Below are positions 7,398 to 13,787 of a DNA stretch of 17,531 nt, in pieces; within the stretch, counting starts at the first letter, position 1; each line of letters starts with the position of its first letter. The position numbers were made by a program, and so were the translations under genes. The notes below the pieces were generated by a model that was not told the origin of the DNA, made no database searches, and saw only the letters and a list, made by a program, of their open reading frames with translations. Origin of the DNA: Ruminococcus sp. UBA3286 (GTDB lineage Bacteria > Bacillota > Clostridia > Oscillospirales > Ruminococcaceae); the NCBI GenBank assembly GCA_002362135.1, contig DETO01000031.1, positions 2,355 through 19,885 on the forward strand. Reading direction: 5' to 3'.

Positions 7398-8246
7398 TCA
7401 GAATAATCCCCTCACGTCGTCGAATGTCAGAGTGGGCTGAAGCGCAAGATTTATGCCAAACGCTATCAGTTGGGCGGCGCGCTCGGTAAGGCGGTCGATA
7501 TCGCGCGGCGTTACCATCATATTGGGCGTATCGCTGTCCACGTCGATATCCGTAAGACTGCGCACTATCGTATGCATATCAACTACAGTCGGAACTCCGA
7601 CGGCAATAACGGGAATCCCCAGAGTTTCTGCGGAAAGTTCCTTACGCGCGTTGGAAACTCCGCTGCCGGGAGAAATTCCGCTGTCGCTGATCTGTATCGT
7701 CGTACCGAGACGGCTGATATCAGAGCAGGCAAGCGCGTCGACGGCAATGACCGCGGCAGGCTTTATTTCACGGCACAGCGCGCCTATCAGTTCGGCGGTC
7801 TCAATACCTGTTTGACCGAGAACTCCGCCTGCAAAACTGCTGACAGGACGAAGCGATGTCAGAAATTCTTCTTCCTCATCTTCTATTTCGCTCTGGAGAT
7901 GACGCGTCGCAAGAATTTTTTCAGCAGCCTGCGGCCCGATCGCATCAGGCGTGATATCGCGGTTTCCCAGCCCTGCAACAAAAATTTCGCCGTCGGGTAT
8001 AAGCCGCCGTATCTCAGCTGACAACTCCGAAGCCATATCCTCATAACTGTCGGAAAATCGGCTCAGACTGCCGCCCTCCAAGGTGATATATTTCCCCTTC
8101 CCCTTTCCGATCGATCGCTTGTGATCGTCGTTGTCTATCACTATTTCCGTTATCTCAAAAGCCTTTCCACGCTTGCTCATATGAACTCCCGCAGGCAGTT
8201 TTGCGGCGGTTATCTGCTCTACCGCAAGATCTGATCTGAATTGCAT
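7398..8246 (-). CDS. gpr: GPR endopeptidase, the spore germination protease
   Basis: A 282-residue aspartic-type protease of peptidase family A25. It degrades small acid-soluble proteins (SASP) when spores germinate. The N-terminus MQFRSDLA matches the processed start region of the family, with a very short pro-segment. Conserved blocks are AGLGNRDITPDAIGP (91-105), GGVLGQTGIET (140-150), AVDALA (168-173) and VGVPTVVD (216-223). Asp101 and Asp170 occupy the positions proposed as catalytic in Bacillus GPR. The protein is shorter than the roughly 370-residue Bacillus enzyme, mainly at the C-terminus. The start is supported by AAAGGAGGAG (8250-8259 on the minus strand) three bases from the ATG. 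It is divergent from rpsT, as in Bacillus subtilis, but spoIIP, which follows gpr there, is absent. I see no clear sigma-G promoter. Confidence 0.9.
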   Translation of the reverse strand: MQFRSDLAVEQITAAKLPAGVHMSKRGKAFEITEIVIDNDDHKRSIGKGKGKYITLEGGSLSRFSDSYEDMASELSAEIRRLIPDGEIFVAGLGNRDITPDAIGPQAAEKILATRHLQSEIEDEEEEFLTSLRPVSSFAGGVLGQTGIETAELIGALCREIKPAAVIAVDALACSDISRLGTTIQISDSGISPGSGVSNARKELSAETLGIPVIAVGVPTVVDMHTIVRSLTDIDVDSDTPNMMVTPRDIDRLTERAAQLIAFGINLALQPTLTFDDVRGLF

Positions 8247-8315
8247 ATGCTCCTCCTTTGTGTATATTGCTGTATTTCAGCATTAAATATTTGTCGCATT
8301 TTTTTAATTTGCCTA

Positions 8316-8344
8316 TTGCAATTTATGAAAAAAAATGGTATAAT
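8316..8344 (+). promoter_or_regulatory. rpsT promoter with extended -10
   Basis: TTGCAA (8316-8321) and a perfect TATAAT (8339-8344) are 17 bases apart, with TGG directly before the -10 box (an extended -10). This near-consensus promoter fits a ribosomal protein gene. Transcription should begin near 8351. Confidence 0.85.
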
Positions 8345-8350
8345 TATTAT

Positions 8351-8462
8351 TGTCTCAGTAGGGCAGCTGTGCGTTGCAGCTGTCGGATACATCACGATGT
8401 ATCTTATTATCTGTAAAAATACAGGGATTATCCCTGTTCACACGATCGGGAGGTGTAACAAA
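8351..8462 (+). promoter_or_regulatory. Structured 5' leader of rpsT
   Basis: The predicted leader of about 112 nt holds three successive hairpins. Two GCAGCTG copies (8363-8369 and 8376-8382) can pair, GATACAT pairs with ATGTATC around CACG (8386-8403), and ACAGGGA pairs with TCCCTGT (8421-8437). The last stem ends 10 bases before the Shine-Dalgarno GGGAGGTG (8448-8455). Ribosomal protein leaders often serve in autoregulation. Whether S20 binds here is inference. Confidence 0.5.
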
Positions 8463-8723
8463 ATGCCAAATATCAAATCTGCTAAGAAGAGAGTTAAAGT
8501 AAACGCTACTAAGGCTGCTGCTAATAAGTCCAGAAGAACAAACCTCAAGACTGTTCTCAAAAAGGCTGACGTCGCTTGCACAACAGGTGCTGCCGATAAG
8601 GCAGAAGCTGTAAAGCTTGCTATCAAGAAGGTTGATCAGGCTTGCGCAAAGGGTCTTATGCACAAGAATAAGGCTGCAAGAAAGAAGGCTCAGCTTGCTA
8701 AGAAGCTTAACGCTGCTCAGTAA
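8463..8723 (+). CDS. rpsT: 30S ribosomal protein S20
   Basis: An 86-residue basic protein of the bS20 family, which binds 16S rRNA early in assembly of the small subunit. The start MPNIKSAKKR, the Lys/Arg/Ala-rich helical composition and the C-terminal GLMHKNKAARKKAQLAKK segment are diagnostic. GGGAGGTG at 8448-8455 is seven bases before the ATG. The frame stays open upstream to 8241, but that part lies across the promoter and leader, so the ATG at 8463 is the true start. Codon use is strongly biased (lysine almost always AAG), as expected for high expression. It is transcribed alone, between a strong promoter and a terminator, and divergently from gpr. Confidence 0.98.
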   Translation: MPNIKSAKKRVKVNATKAAANKSRRTNLKTVLKKADVACTTGAADKAEAVKLAIKKVDQACAKGLMHKNKAARKKAQLAKKLNAAQ

Positions 8724-8739
8724 TTGAAGTTTTAAATCA

Positions 8740-8776
8740 AAATCTCCCCGAAAGCTTGCGTGTTTCGGGGATTTTT
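8740..8776 (+). terminator. Rho-independent terminator after rpsT
   Basis: CCCCGAAA (8746-8753) pairs with TTTCGGGG (8763-8770) around a 9-base loop, followed by a T-rich run (8772-8776). It sits between the convergent 3' ends of rpsT and the small membrane protein gene. It may also stop transcripts from the minus strand. Confidence 0.88.
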
Positions 8777-8787
8777 GCATATTAATT

Positions 8788-9165
8788 TCAATCTCTAAAA
8801 AATATGAAAATTACACCTCCAGTTCCGCAACCCAAAGAAAACAGGAGAGTTACAGCGAATATAAGTTGAATTATGTCATCTTTAAAAGCAAGAACAACCC
8901 CTATCCCCCACACGATAGCCACTAAAACACCAATGACAGCTGCAATGGACAGTAAAACCTTGATTAGCGTCACCAACCGATCACAAGATAATATAATACA
9001 AAAAAGCATGCATGTTCCTAATATTATGCCAGCCAATATAAAAGCTCCTTTTACTCCTTGGTCGAGCAATGACCTCAGACCGTCCGCAATAGTTTGAAAA
9101 AAGCCACGGATACCATCTATAAAGCCTATGGTACCATATATGACATCATCAATTATTTCAATCAT
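8788..9165 (-). CDS. Small three-helix membrane protein of unknown function
   Basis: A 125-residue protein I do not recognise. The first ~37 residues (start MIEIIDDVIYG) look like an amphipathic helix without a signal peptide. Three hydrophobic segments follow at about 39-60, 66-94 and 98-123. There are Cys at 52, 56 and 61 in and around the first segment and a Gly-rich GCGTGG turn in the last. No enzymatic motif is visible. A weak AGAGG lies about eight bases before the ATG. The gene is divergent from the winged-helix/TPR regulator at 9391, and the two promoters share a 225-base region with several dyads. This suggests that the regulator controls it. Base composition is more AT-rich than the flanking housekeeping genes. 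It could be a toxin-like or stress membrane protein, but nothing in the sequence shows that. Confidence 0.72.
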   Translation of the reverse strand: MIEIIDDVIYGTIGFIDGIRGFFQTIADGLRSLLDQGVKGAFILAGIILGTCMLFCIILSCDRLVTLIKVLLSIAAVIGVLVAIVWGIGVVLAFKDDIIQLIFAVTLLFSLGCGTGGVIFIFFRD

Positions 9166-9186
9166 ATTTTTAACCTCTTTTCTGTA

Positions 9187-9219
9187 TAGTAGCTGGAGTT
9201 CTTATCTCCAACTCTACTA
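9187..9219. promoter_or_regulatory. Dyad at the start of the small membrane protein transcript
   Basis: TAGTAG (9187-9192) and TGGAG (9194-9198) face CTCCA (9206-9210) and CTACTA (9214-9219), giving a nested inverted repeat. It lies between the minus-strand -10 box and the Shine-Dalgarno, so it could be an operator or a 5' UTR hairpin affecting translation. Confidence 0.4.
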
Positions 9220-9221
9220 CA

Positions 9222-9251
9222 ATTATACAGCATTCTCCACCTTTTTTTCAA
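9222..9251 (-). promoter_or_regulatory. Promoter of the small membrane protein gene
   Basis: On the minus strand TTGAAA (9246-9251) and TATAAT (9222-9227) are separated by 18 bases. The predicted start is about 50 bases upstream of the ATG at 9165. Confidence 0.6.
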
Positions 9252-9266
9252 GAATTTAACAGAATC

Positions 9267-9298
9267 ATTTGGATCAAATTTAGATGCTATGAGCATCT
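9267..9298. promoter_or_regulatory. Two dyads between divergent promoters, candidate operators
   Basis: ATTTG-gat-CAAAT (9267-9279) and AGATGC-tatga-GCATCT (9282-9298) are two perfect inverted repeats placed between the minus-strand -35 (9246-9251) and the plus-strand -35 (9333-9338). That is the usual place for a shared operator of a divergent regulator and target pair. Binding by the adjacent winged-helix protein is inferred. Confidence 0.4.
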
Positions 9299-9332
9299 CC
9301 CTAAAAAATATATTCAATAAATGCGATTTCTG

Positions 9333-9361
9333 TTGACACTTTTCTCTTTTTGTATTATAAT
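9333..9361 (+). promoter_or_regulatory. Perfect consensus sigma-A promoter of the winged-helix/TPR gene
   Basis: TTGACA (9333-9338) and TATAAT (9356-9361) match the consensus at all twelve positions with a 17-base spacer. Transcription would begin about 25 bases before the ATG at 9391. A promoter this strong on a regulator gene suggests it is normally held down by repression. Confidence 0.85.
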
Positions 9362-9390
9362 GTAACAAGAATAAAAAGGAGTTGAATACT

Positions 9391-10287
9391 ATGTTAAAAG
9401 ACACAATAAATCTCAAAGATAATGCATGGCTTAAACTTAATCCGAATAGTAATGGCGATATAACTGAAATCATTCTCTATGAAGAAGAACAAGTTCCGCA
9501 TTATTATACCGGAAAACAAGCTAAAATATTGTTATTGCTGCTTAACAATTATCCTAATATCATTTCCCGTGATTTCATTTATGAAAAAGTCTGGCTGGAA
9601 AACAAAATCGAATTAAAAAATTTTCAGTCCAAAACTCCTGATGAACAAAATAAGACCTTAAATACCAAAGTAAAAAATACAATATCTAAAATGATACCTT
9701 TCAATGAATCCATTATGCACGATTGTCTCCGTTCTTATGGAACAGCATACAGCATTATTTTAATTGAATCTCCGTTTATTGACGAAGACGATAAATGTAG
9801 CGATGACCTTCATTCTCCCAACGTTCAATGGAAAGAAGCTTGGAAATTAAAAAAAGAAGGCGATAAATATTACGACGAACTTGTTCAACAAATGAACCTG
9901 CTTTCAACTAAATCAGCAGAATCAAGAGCATTATTTGACCGGAAAAACGTATCAGAACTTCTGGCAAAAGCAATTTCTGACTATGAAGAATTTCTGTCCT
10001 ATTCATTGCTGCAAAATTCCAATTTAGCTGAGATTGGAAAAGTTTACCAAAAGCTGGCAACTTGCTATAATTACAATGAAGAACATGAAAAAGTAATTGA
10101 CTATCTTACAATAGCCGCAAAACGTTATTGGGATGTAACCGCTATGCAAAATCTGGCGTTTATACAGAAAAGACGAGGTAATTTTCCCGAAGCTGAAAAA
10201 TGGTATAAAATCGCAGCAGCTTTAGGAAACAAAAGCGCTGAATTTCAGTTTAATAAGTGGATGGAAGAACGCAAAAACAAAGAGTAG
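9391..10287 (+). CDS. Winged-helix DNA-binding protein with C-terminal TPR/Sel1-like repeats
   Basis: A 298-residue putative transcription regulator without a close relative I can name. Residues 39-126 match the layout of the OmpR/PhoB winged-helix effector domain: a TGKQAKILLLLL helix, ISRDFIYEKVW as the turn before the recognition helix, TLNTKVKNTISKM as the recognition helix, and LRSYGTAYSI as the wing hairpin. There is no receiver domain. A charged helical linker follows. From about 213 to 281 there are two TPR- or Sel1-like helix pairs, the second reading NLAFIQKRRGNFPEAEKWY. The winged helix plus TPR plan recalls SARP/BTAD-type regulators. AAGGAG (9376-9381) is nine bases before the ATG. 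An in-frame TTG at 9382 is too close to that site. Codons are AT-rich (lysine nearly always AAA), unlike neighbouring genes, which hints at acquisition from elsewhere. The divergent small membrane protein is its likely target or partner. Confidence 0.75.
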   Translation: MLKDTINLKDNAWLKLNPNSNGDITEIILYEEEQVPHYYTGKQAKILLLLLNNYPNIISRDFIYEKVWLENKIELKNFQSKTPDEQNKTLNTKVKNTISKMIPFNESIMHDCLRSYGTAYSIILIESPFIDEDDKCSDDLHSPNVQWKEAWKLKKEGDKYYDELVQQMNLLSTKSAESRALFDRKNVSELLAKAISDYEEFLSYSLLQNSNLAEIGKVYQKLATCYNYNEEHEKVIDYLTIAAKRYWDVTAMQNLAFIQKRRGNFPEAEKWYKIAAALGNKSAEFQFNKWMEERKNKE

Positions 10288-10299
10288 TTTATAAAAATA

Positions 10300-10335
10300 A
10301 GAACCTGCATATGGAAATTGCAGGTTCTATTTTGT
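10300..10335 (+). terminator. Rho-independent terminator after the winged-helix/TPR gene
   Basis: AGAACCTGCA (10300-10309) pairs with TGCAGGTTCT (10319-10328) and is followed by ATTTTGTT. It starts 12 bases after the stop codon. Confidence 0.85.
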
Positions 10336-10336
10336 T

Positions 10337-10368
10337 AAAAATGCCTCCCAATCATGGGAGGCATTTTT
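10337..10368 (-). terminator. Terminator of the second GH5 gene, probably bidirectional
   Basis: ATGCCTCCCA (10341-10350) pairs with TGGGAGGCAT (10355-10364) around ATCA. Runs of A before and T after the stem give a T-tract on either strand. It is directly downstream of the GH5 stop codon on the minus strand. Confidence 0.88.
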
Positions 10369-10369
10369 A

Positions 10370-12208
10370 TTATTCCTTTACAGGCAAATCAGTAACCTTG
10401 TAAATTCCAGCATCGACCTGCTGGATAGTAAGCGCGTCCTGAGCTGTAACGCCGTCGCCGTTACCGCATACATCGGCATTTTTCATGCCCTGTTCAGTCA
10501 GCTTATACTCGTCCTTGTTAGTGAGGAACTGGAGTATCAGCGTTGCATCTGCGATTTCAACCTTGCCGTCGCAGTTTGCATCGCCGTAAAGCGTATCGGA
10601 AGCCGTCGTAGTTGAACTTTCTGTAGTCTGCTTCGCAGGAGTTGTAGTATTAGACGGTGCTTTAGTAGTTACGGGCGGCTTCGGATCTGAGCCTTTCGTT
10701 CCGCCGTCGATATTGCTGCCCTCGCTTGCGGCATACTTGCTGTAAAATTCAGTAAGCGAAATTCCCGTATTATTCACGCCAAGCGGTCTCTGGTGATCGA
10801 GTCCGATAAACTTGCCGCTCTCCTGAGTCTGCCACAGGGATTCCTCAAACATACCGTATTTCACTTCGTCCCATTCATAGAAATCATAGCCCAGAAGTCC
10901 TGCCGTATCGCCCGAATTCGGGTTCAGACACCAGAACGTATGATTGATGTGATGCTTGATCATGTAATCGCGGAGAAGCTCCATCCATTTCTGATTTTTT
11001 GTGCCGTCCATATGTCCGCCCCACTCGCCGATAAGCAGCGGAGCAATATCCTGATCGTTGATATACGCCCAAGTGTCATACCAGTAATCGTCAAGCAAAG
11101 TCTGCTCCGTAAAATCCTTATCGAACCATGTCTGGGCATAAACCGACGGGCCGTAATCATGGGGCGAATAAACTATCTGACTTGTACCGCTTTTGGGCTT
11201 GATCGGGAAATCCTTTACGCCGCGGAGGTTTCCGCCCCACCAAGCGCCGTACCAAGGCGACTTATCGGCCGGAGCCTCCCAGATATCGGGCGTATCGTAA
11301 GTATAACCTTGATCCGTTTTCGGATACTGCTCAACGCCCTCGATAAATATCAGCGCATGAGGATTCACTTCAAGAATCGCGTCGGCGCAGTTCGTAGCGG
11401 CGCGCGCCCAGTTATTTTCCGCGTCGGAATCGTCCCAGCGCGCCATATTTTCAGGGCAGGTCGTACCTGAATATTCGCGCTTGCCGTGCGGCTCGTTTTT
11501 CAGATCGAATCCGAGCATAGTATCATCATTTTTATACTTATCCGCAAGCCATACAAGGCTGTCCTGCCAAACCTGAGTAGTAACGCCTGCCTTGCCGTAC
11601 CACAGCGGATAGTCATGACCCGAATTATTGGCGTCGGGACTATGAATGTCAATAAATGCCTTTATTCCGTACTGTTTGCATTTTGCAAGGATAACGTCAA
11701 AAATCTCCTCGCTGTTTTTTAGAGTTTTTCCGTCGGCTTCCGCAAGATCTTTATTGATGTTGCCATATGCGCCGGCAGGAGTAACAGTACCGTCCTCCCC
11801 AACCTGATCAACAGGAGGCTGATATGAAGCCTGAACCGAACTTACCGCATTCGGCGTGCCTTCCATCCATGAAACGATCAATTCCGTTGAAATAGGAAAT
11901 CGTATAACATTTATGCCGCGGTCAGCAACATTGGATAAAAATTTATCCACATCAGCCGCATAAAGTCCGTGAGGCGCATTTTCCGAGCAGTTCATACCAA
12001 ACCAGTTTGCGCCCGTAAGCCATACTTCGTTGCCGTTCATGTCATACAGCCGGCTTCCATCAGCATGAAGCCAGTCATCGTTCGTATCGTCTGCCGCATA
12101 AGCAATATCCGCCGGTTTCTCCGTAACTGCGGGAGCGATCGTTCCCGTAGCCGAAACAACCATCAGCGCAGCGCAGAATGCAGCTACAGTTTTGATAGTT
12201 CTCTTCAT
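10370..12208 (-). CDS. Secreted GH5 endoglucanase with C-terminal dockerin
   Basis: A 612-residue cellulosomal endo-beta-1,4-glucanase. A signal peptide (MKRTIKTVAAF, cleavage near AYA at 38) is followed by the GH5 domain (about 45-495). Key residues: INVIRFP (Arg103), DIHSPD (His189), the acid/base in DLKNEPHG (Glu239), EGVEQ (290-294), WWGGNLRG (323-330), SPHDYGPSV (His350), the nucleophile in LIGEWGG (Glu395) and HTFWCLNP (Trp426). This pattern resembles the E1-type endoglucanases of subfamily GH5_1, by recall. A Thr/Ser/Pro linker (about 498-539) leads to a dockerin (541-612), which is almost identical to that of the GH5 enzyme at 180-2321. AGAGGGG (12218-12224) is nine bases before the ATG. 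It lies downstream of the vanY-like gene on the same strand, but a 142-base gap with its own promoter suggests separate transcription. The dockerin means attachment to a scaffoldin rather than free secretion. Confidence 0.95.
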   Translation of the reverse strand: MKRTIKTVAAFCAALMVVSATGTIAPAVTEKPADIAYAADDTNDDWLHADGSRLYDMNGNEVWLTGANWFGMNCSENAPHGLYAADVDKFLSNVADRGINVIRFPISTELIVSWMEGTPNAVSSVQASYQPPVDQVGEDGTVTPAGAYGNINKDLAEADGKTLKNSEEIFDVILAKCKQYGIKAFIDIHSPDANNSGHDYPLWYGKAGVTTQVWQDSLVWLADKYKNDDTMLGFDLKNEPHGKREYSGTTCPENMARWDDSDAENNWARAATNCADAILEVNPHALIFIEGVEQYPKTDQGYTYDTPDIWEAPADKSPWYGAWWGGNLRGVKDFPIKPKSGTSQIVYSPHDYGPSVYAQTWFDKDFTEQTLLDDYWYDTWAYINDQDIAPLLIGEWGGHMDGTKNQKWMELLRDYMIKHHINHTFWCLNPNSGDTAGLLGYDFYEWDEVKYGMFEESLWQTQESGKFIGLDHQRPLGVNNTGISLTEFYSKYAASEGSNIDGGTKGSDPKPPVTTKAPSNTTTPAKQTTESSTTTASDTLYGDANCDGKVEIADATLILQFLTNKDEYKLTEQGMKNADVCGNGDGVTAQDALTIQQVDAGIYKVTDLPVKE

Positions 12209-12255
12209 AAAATATTTCCCCTCTCACGTGCCGTAAAAGCACATTATATACCATT

Positions 12256-12284
12256 ATATTAGCAGATTAGCGCCTGTTTGTCAA
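12256..12284 (-). promoter_or_regulatory. Predicted promoter of the second GH5 gene
   Basis: On the minus strand a perfect TTGACA (12279-12284) is followed after 17 bases by TAATAT (12256-12261). A better -10 box, TATAAT (12253-12258), overlaps it at a 20-base spacing. The leader would be about 40 nt. Confidence 0.55.
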
Positions 12285-12350
12285 TAGATACAAAAGAATT
12301 CAACAAACAAATCAAATTTCACTTATACGTTATTACTTCAAAACAGAATT

Positions 12351-13448
12351 TTATTCAGAAACAGTAGTTGTCTCCGTTGATTCAGTAGTTTCAGCGGACG
12401 TGGTGAGCGAAGGATTTTCCTCGCCGAAAGCAACAGGCTCGTCCTTGTAAACTGTCACTATAAATCCGTCAACATTATTTCCCGAAATATCGTATCTATA
12501 TCCCGACGGCACGGCTACGTTCGTGACCTCGGAAGAGTCATCGGATGGGTAAAAATACACCTCGTAATTCGCGCCCTCGCTGTCGGAAAATTCAAGATGC
12601 TCGCCCGTATAAGAATAATTCTCGCGGAGAAGATCAATATATTCTTCAAGGCACAAATTATTCGCGGTCATATAATTAGCATGAGGAATTCCTACATAAC
12701 GGAAATGCCACGGCTCATAGCGGAATTCCGTAATATCCTCTTTATCCTTGGGATAGCGGACTATAAATCCGTATTTATAGCTGTTTTTGTTTATCCATTC
12801 AAAATCGCCCGTACCCTGATAATCCAGATTTACGGTCTCGCTGAAATCAAAGGCATATCCTGTTTCATGCTCGCTGAATCCGGGTTTAGCGACTATAGGA
12901 GCGTCTCCGTCGCCCTCGGTAGAAGCGGTGAACTCGTCATAAAGCTGCTTCTGAAAGTCATTTGTGCGATACGAACCGTAAATTATAAGCGTATCGTTAT
13001 TATACACATCGTAAAAATCGTCGATCATTGTCGCCATCGGCTCATAAACGGGGCGAAGAATCATGTAGGTATTATCAACGGCTGTAAAATGAGTGCGTTC
13101 GGTCTCGGCGTTCATTTCAAGAACGCTTACCAGATCTTCGTCGCCGCTGCTGAAATATTCATAGTCATTATTGACGAGGATAAGGTCGCCCTTGAATTTA
13201 TCGCGCGTGGGAATCTCCGTTGAAACGAAAATTATTTTATTCGGATCTTGCTGAACAGTCGTATCAGGAATATCGACTACATTCGAAGATTCCGTATCAA
13301 CGTACTGTGACTGCTTTATGCTTTTCGCATTATCGATACTGCTTTTTATGAATATTCCCGCAGTTGCCAGAATCACGGCGGCAATGGTCAGTTCCGTTAA
13401 AGTTTTCGCTCTGTTTATACTTTTTTGTTTACTTATCTTCTTAGGCAT
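12351..13448 (-). CDS. VanY-like D-alanyl-D-alanine carboxypeptidase (M15B), membrane-anchored
   Basis: A 365-residue zinc peptidase that should trim the terminal D-Ala from peptidoglycan stem peptides outside the cell. One hydrophobic segment (19-35) after a Lys-rich start acts as a membrane anchor. The catalytic domain is about 120-275. Zinc ligands are visible in SEHETGYAFDF (His194, Asp201) and EPWHFRYVG (His248), with the catalytic Glu245. SYRT (159-162) supplies the substrate-binding Arg161. After the domain come about 70 residues of beta-rich sequence and a Thr/Ser/Glu-rich tail that I cannot assign. No vanA, vanH or vanX gene is nearby, so it is more likely a cell-wall maintenance enzyme than part of a vancomycin-resistance cluster. 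AAGGAG (13455-13460, minus strand) precedes the ATG. No clear terminator is seen after it, so some read-through into the GH5 gene is possible. Confidence 0.88.
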   Translation of the reverse strand: MPKKISKQKSINRAKTLTELTIAAVILATAGIFIKSSIDNAKSIKQSQYVDTESSNVVDIPDTTVQQDPNKIIFVSTEIPTRDKFKGDLILVNNDYEYFSSGDEDLVSVLEMNAETERTHFTAVDNTYMILRPVYEPMATMIDDFYDVYNNDTLIIYGSYRTNDFQKQLYDEFTASTEGDGDAPIVAKPGFSEHETGYAFDFSETVNLDYQGTGDFEWINKNSYKYGFIVRYPKDKEDITEFRYEPWHFRYVGIPHANYMTANNLCLEEYIDLLRENYSYTGEHLEFSDSEGANYEVYFYPSDDSSEVTNVAVPSGYRYDISGNNVDGFIVTVYKDEPVAFGEENPSLTTSAETTESTETTTVSE

Positions 13449-13499
13449 TTTCTTCTCCTTACTGCCGATAAGTTTCGGCTGATTTTTCTACACATTTTT

Positions 13500-13510
13500 A
13501 TTATACCACA
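13500..13510 (-). promoter_or_regulatory. Extended -10 promoter of the vanY-like gene
   Basis: The minus strand reads TGTGGTATAAT: a perfect TATAAT (13500-13505) preceded by TGG, the extended -10 motif. No good -35 box is found at 16-18 bases, as is common for extended -10 promoters. Confidence 0.55.
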
Positions 13511-13726
13511 TATTTCCCGAAAAATATAGACTTTTGGCGTTATATCGTGAATTAGCACAAATATTTTCTGAAACCAGCCTTTTCATATGTTGAATGTGCG
13601 CATAATTTTTAGTTTAAACTTACATAAAAAGCGTCATATACTTTTTAGAGTGAAAATGCAATTGTAAATATGCACATATCGGCACGGTGAAATACCGGCA
13701 AAATGCATAATATTGCAGATAAACTA

Positions 13727-13755
13727 TTGCAAAAAATTCTCGGAAATGCTATAAT
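13727..13755 (+). promoter_or_regulatory. Promoter of the repeat-rich zinc-ribbon gene
   Basis: TTGCAA (13727-13732) and TATAAT (13750-13755) are 17 bases apart, with TGC before the -10 box. The layout is the same as the rpsT promoter. The Shine-Dalgarno AAGGAGG (13773-13779) follows. Confidence 0.8.
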
Positions 13756-13787
13756 ATTAATAAGAGTTATCTAAGGAGGCAGGCTAT

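Larger units (their letters stand above)
13449..13787. promoter_or_regulatory. Divergent intergenic region, 339 bases, with two promoters
   Basis: This gap separates the minus-strand vanY-like gene from the plus-strand zinc-ribbon gene and contains no ORF I would call. It carries one promoter at each end, described separately. Between them (about 13511-13726) the DNA is AT-rich with only a weak dyad, CGGT-gaaat-ACCG, near 13685-13698. Nothing else is recognisable. Confidence 0.6.

Noticed and set aside
8241..8462. N-terminal extension of S20 upstream of 8463
   Set aside because: The open frame covers the promoter and leader, and S20 homologues begin with MPNIKSA.
12351..13448. Part of a vancomycin-resistance operon
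   Set aside because: Only a VanY-like carboxypeptidase is present; no van ligase, dehydrogenase, VanX or two-component genes lie around it.
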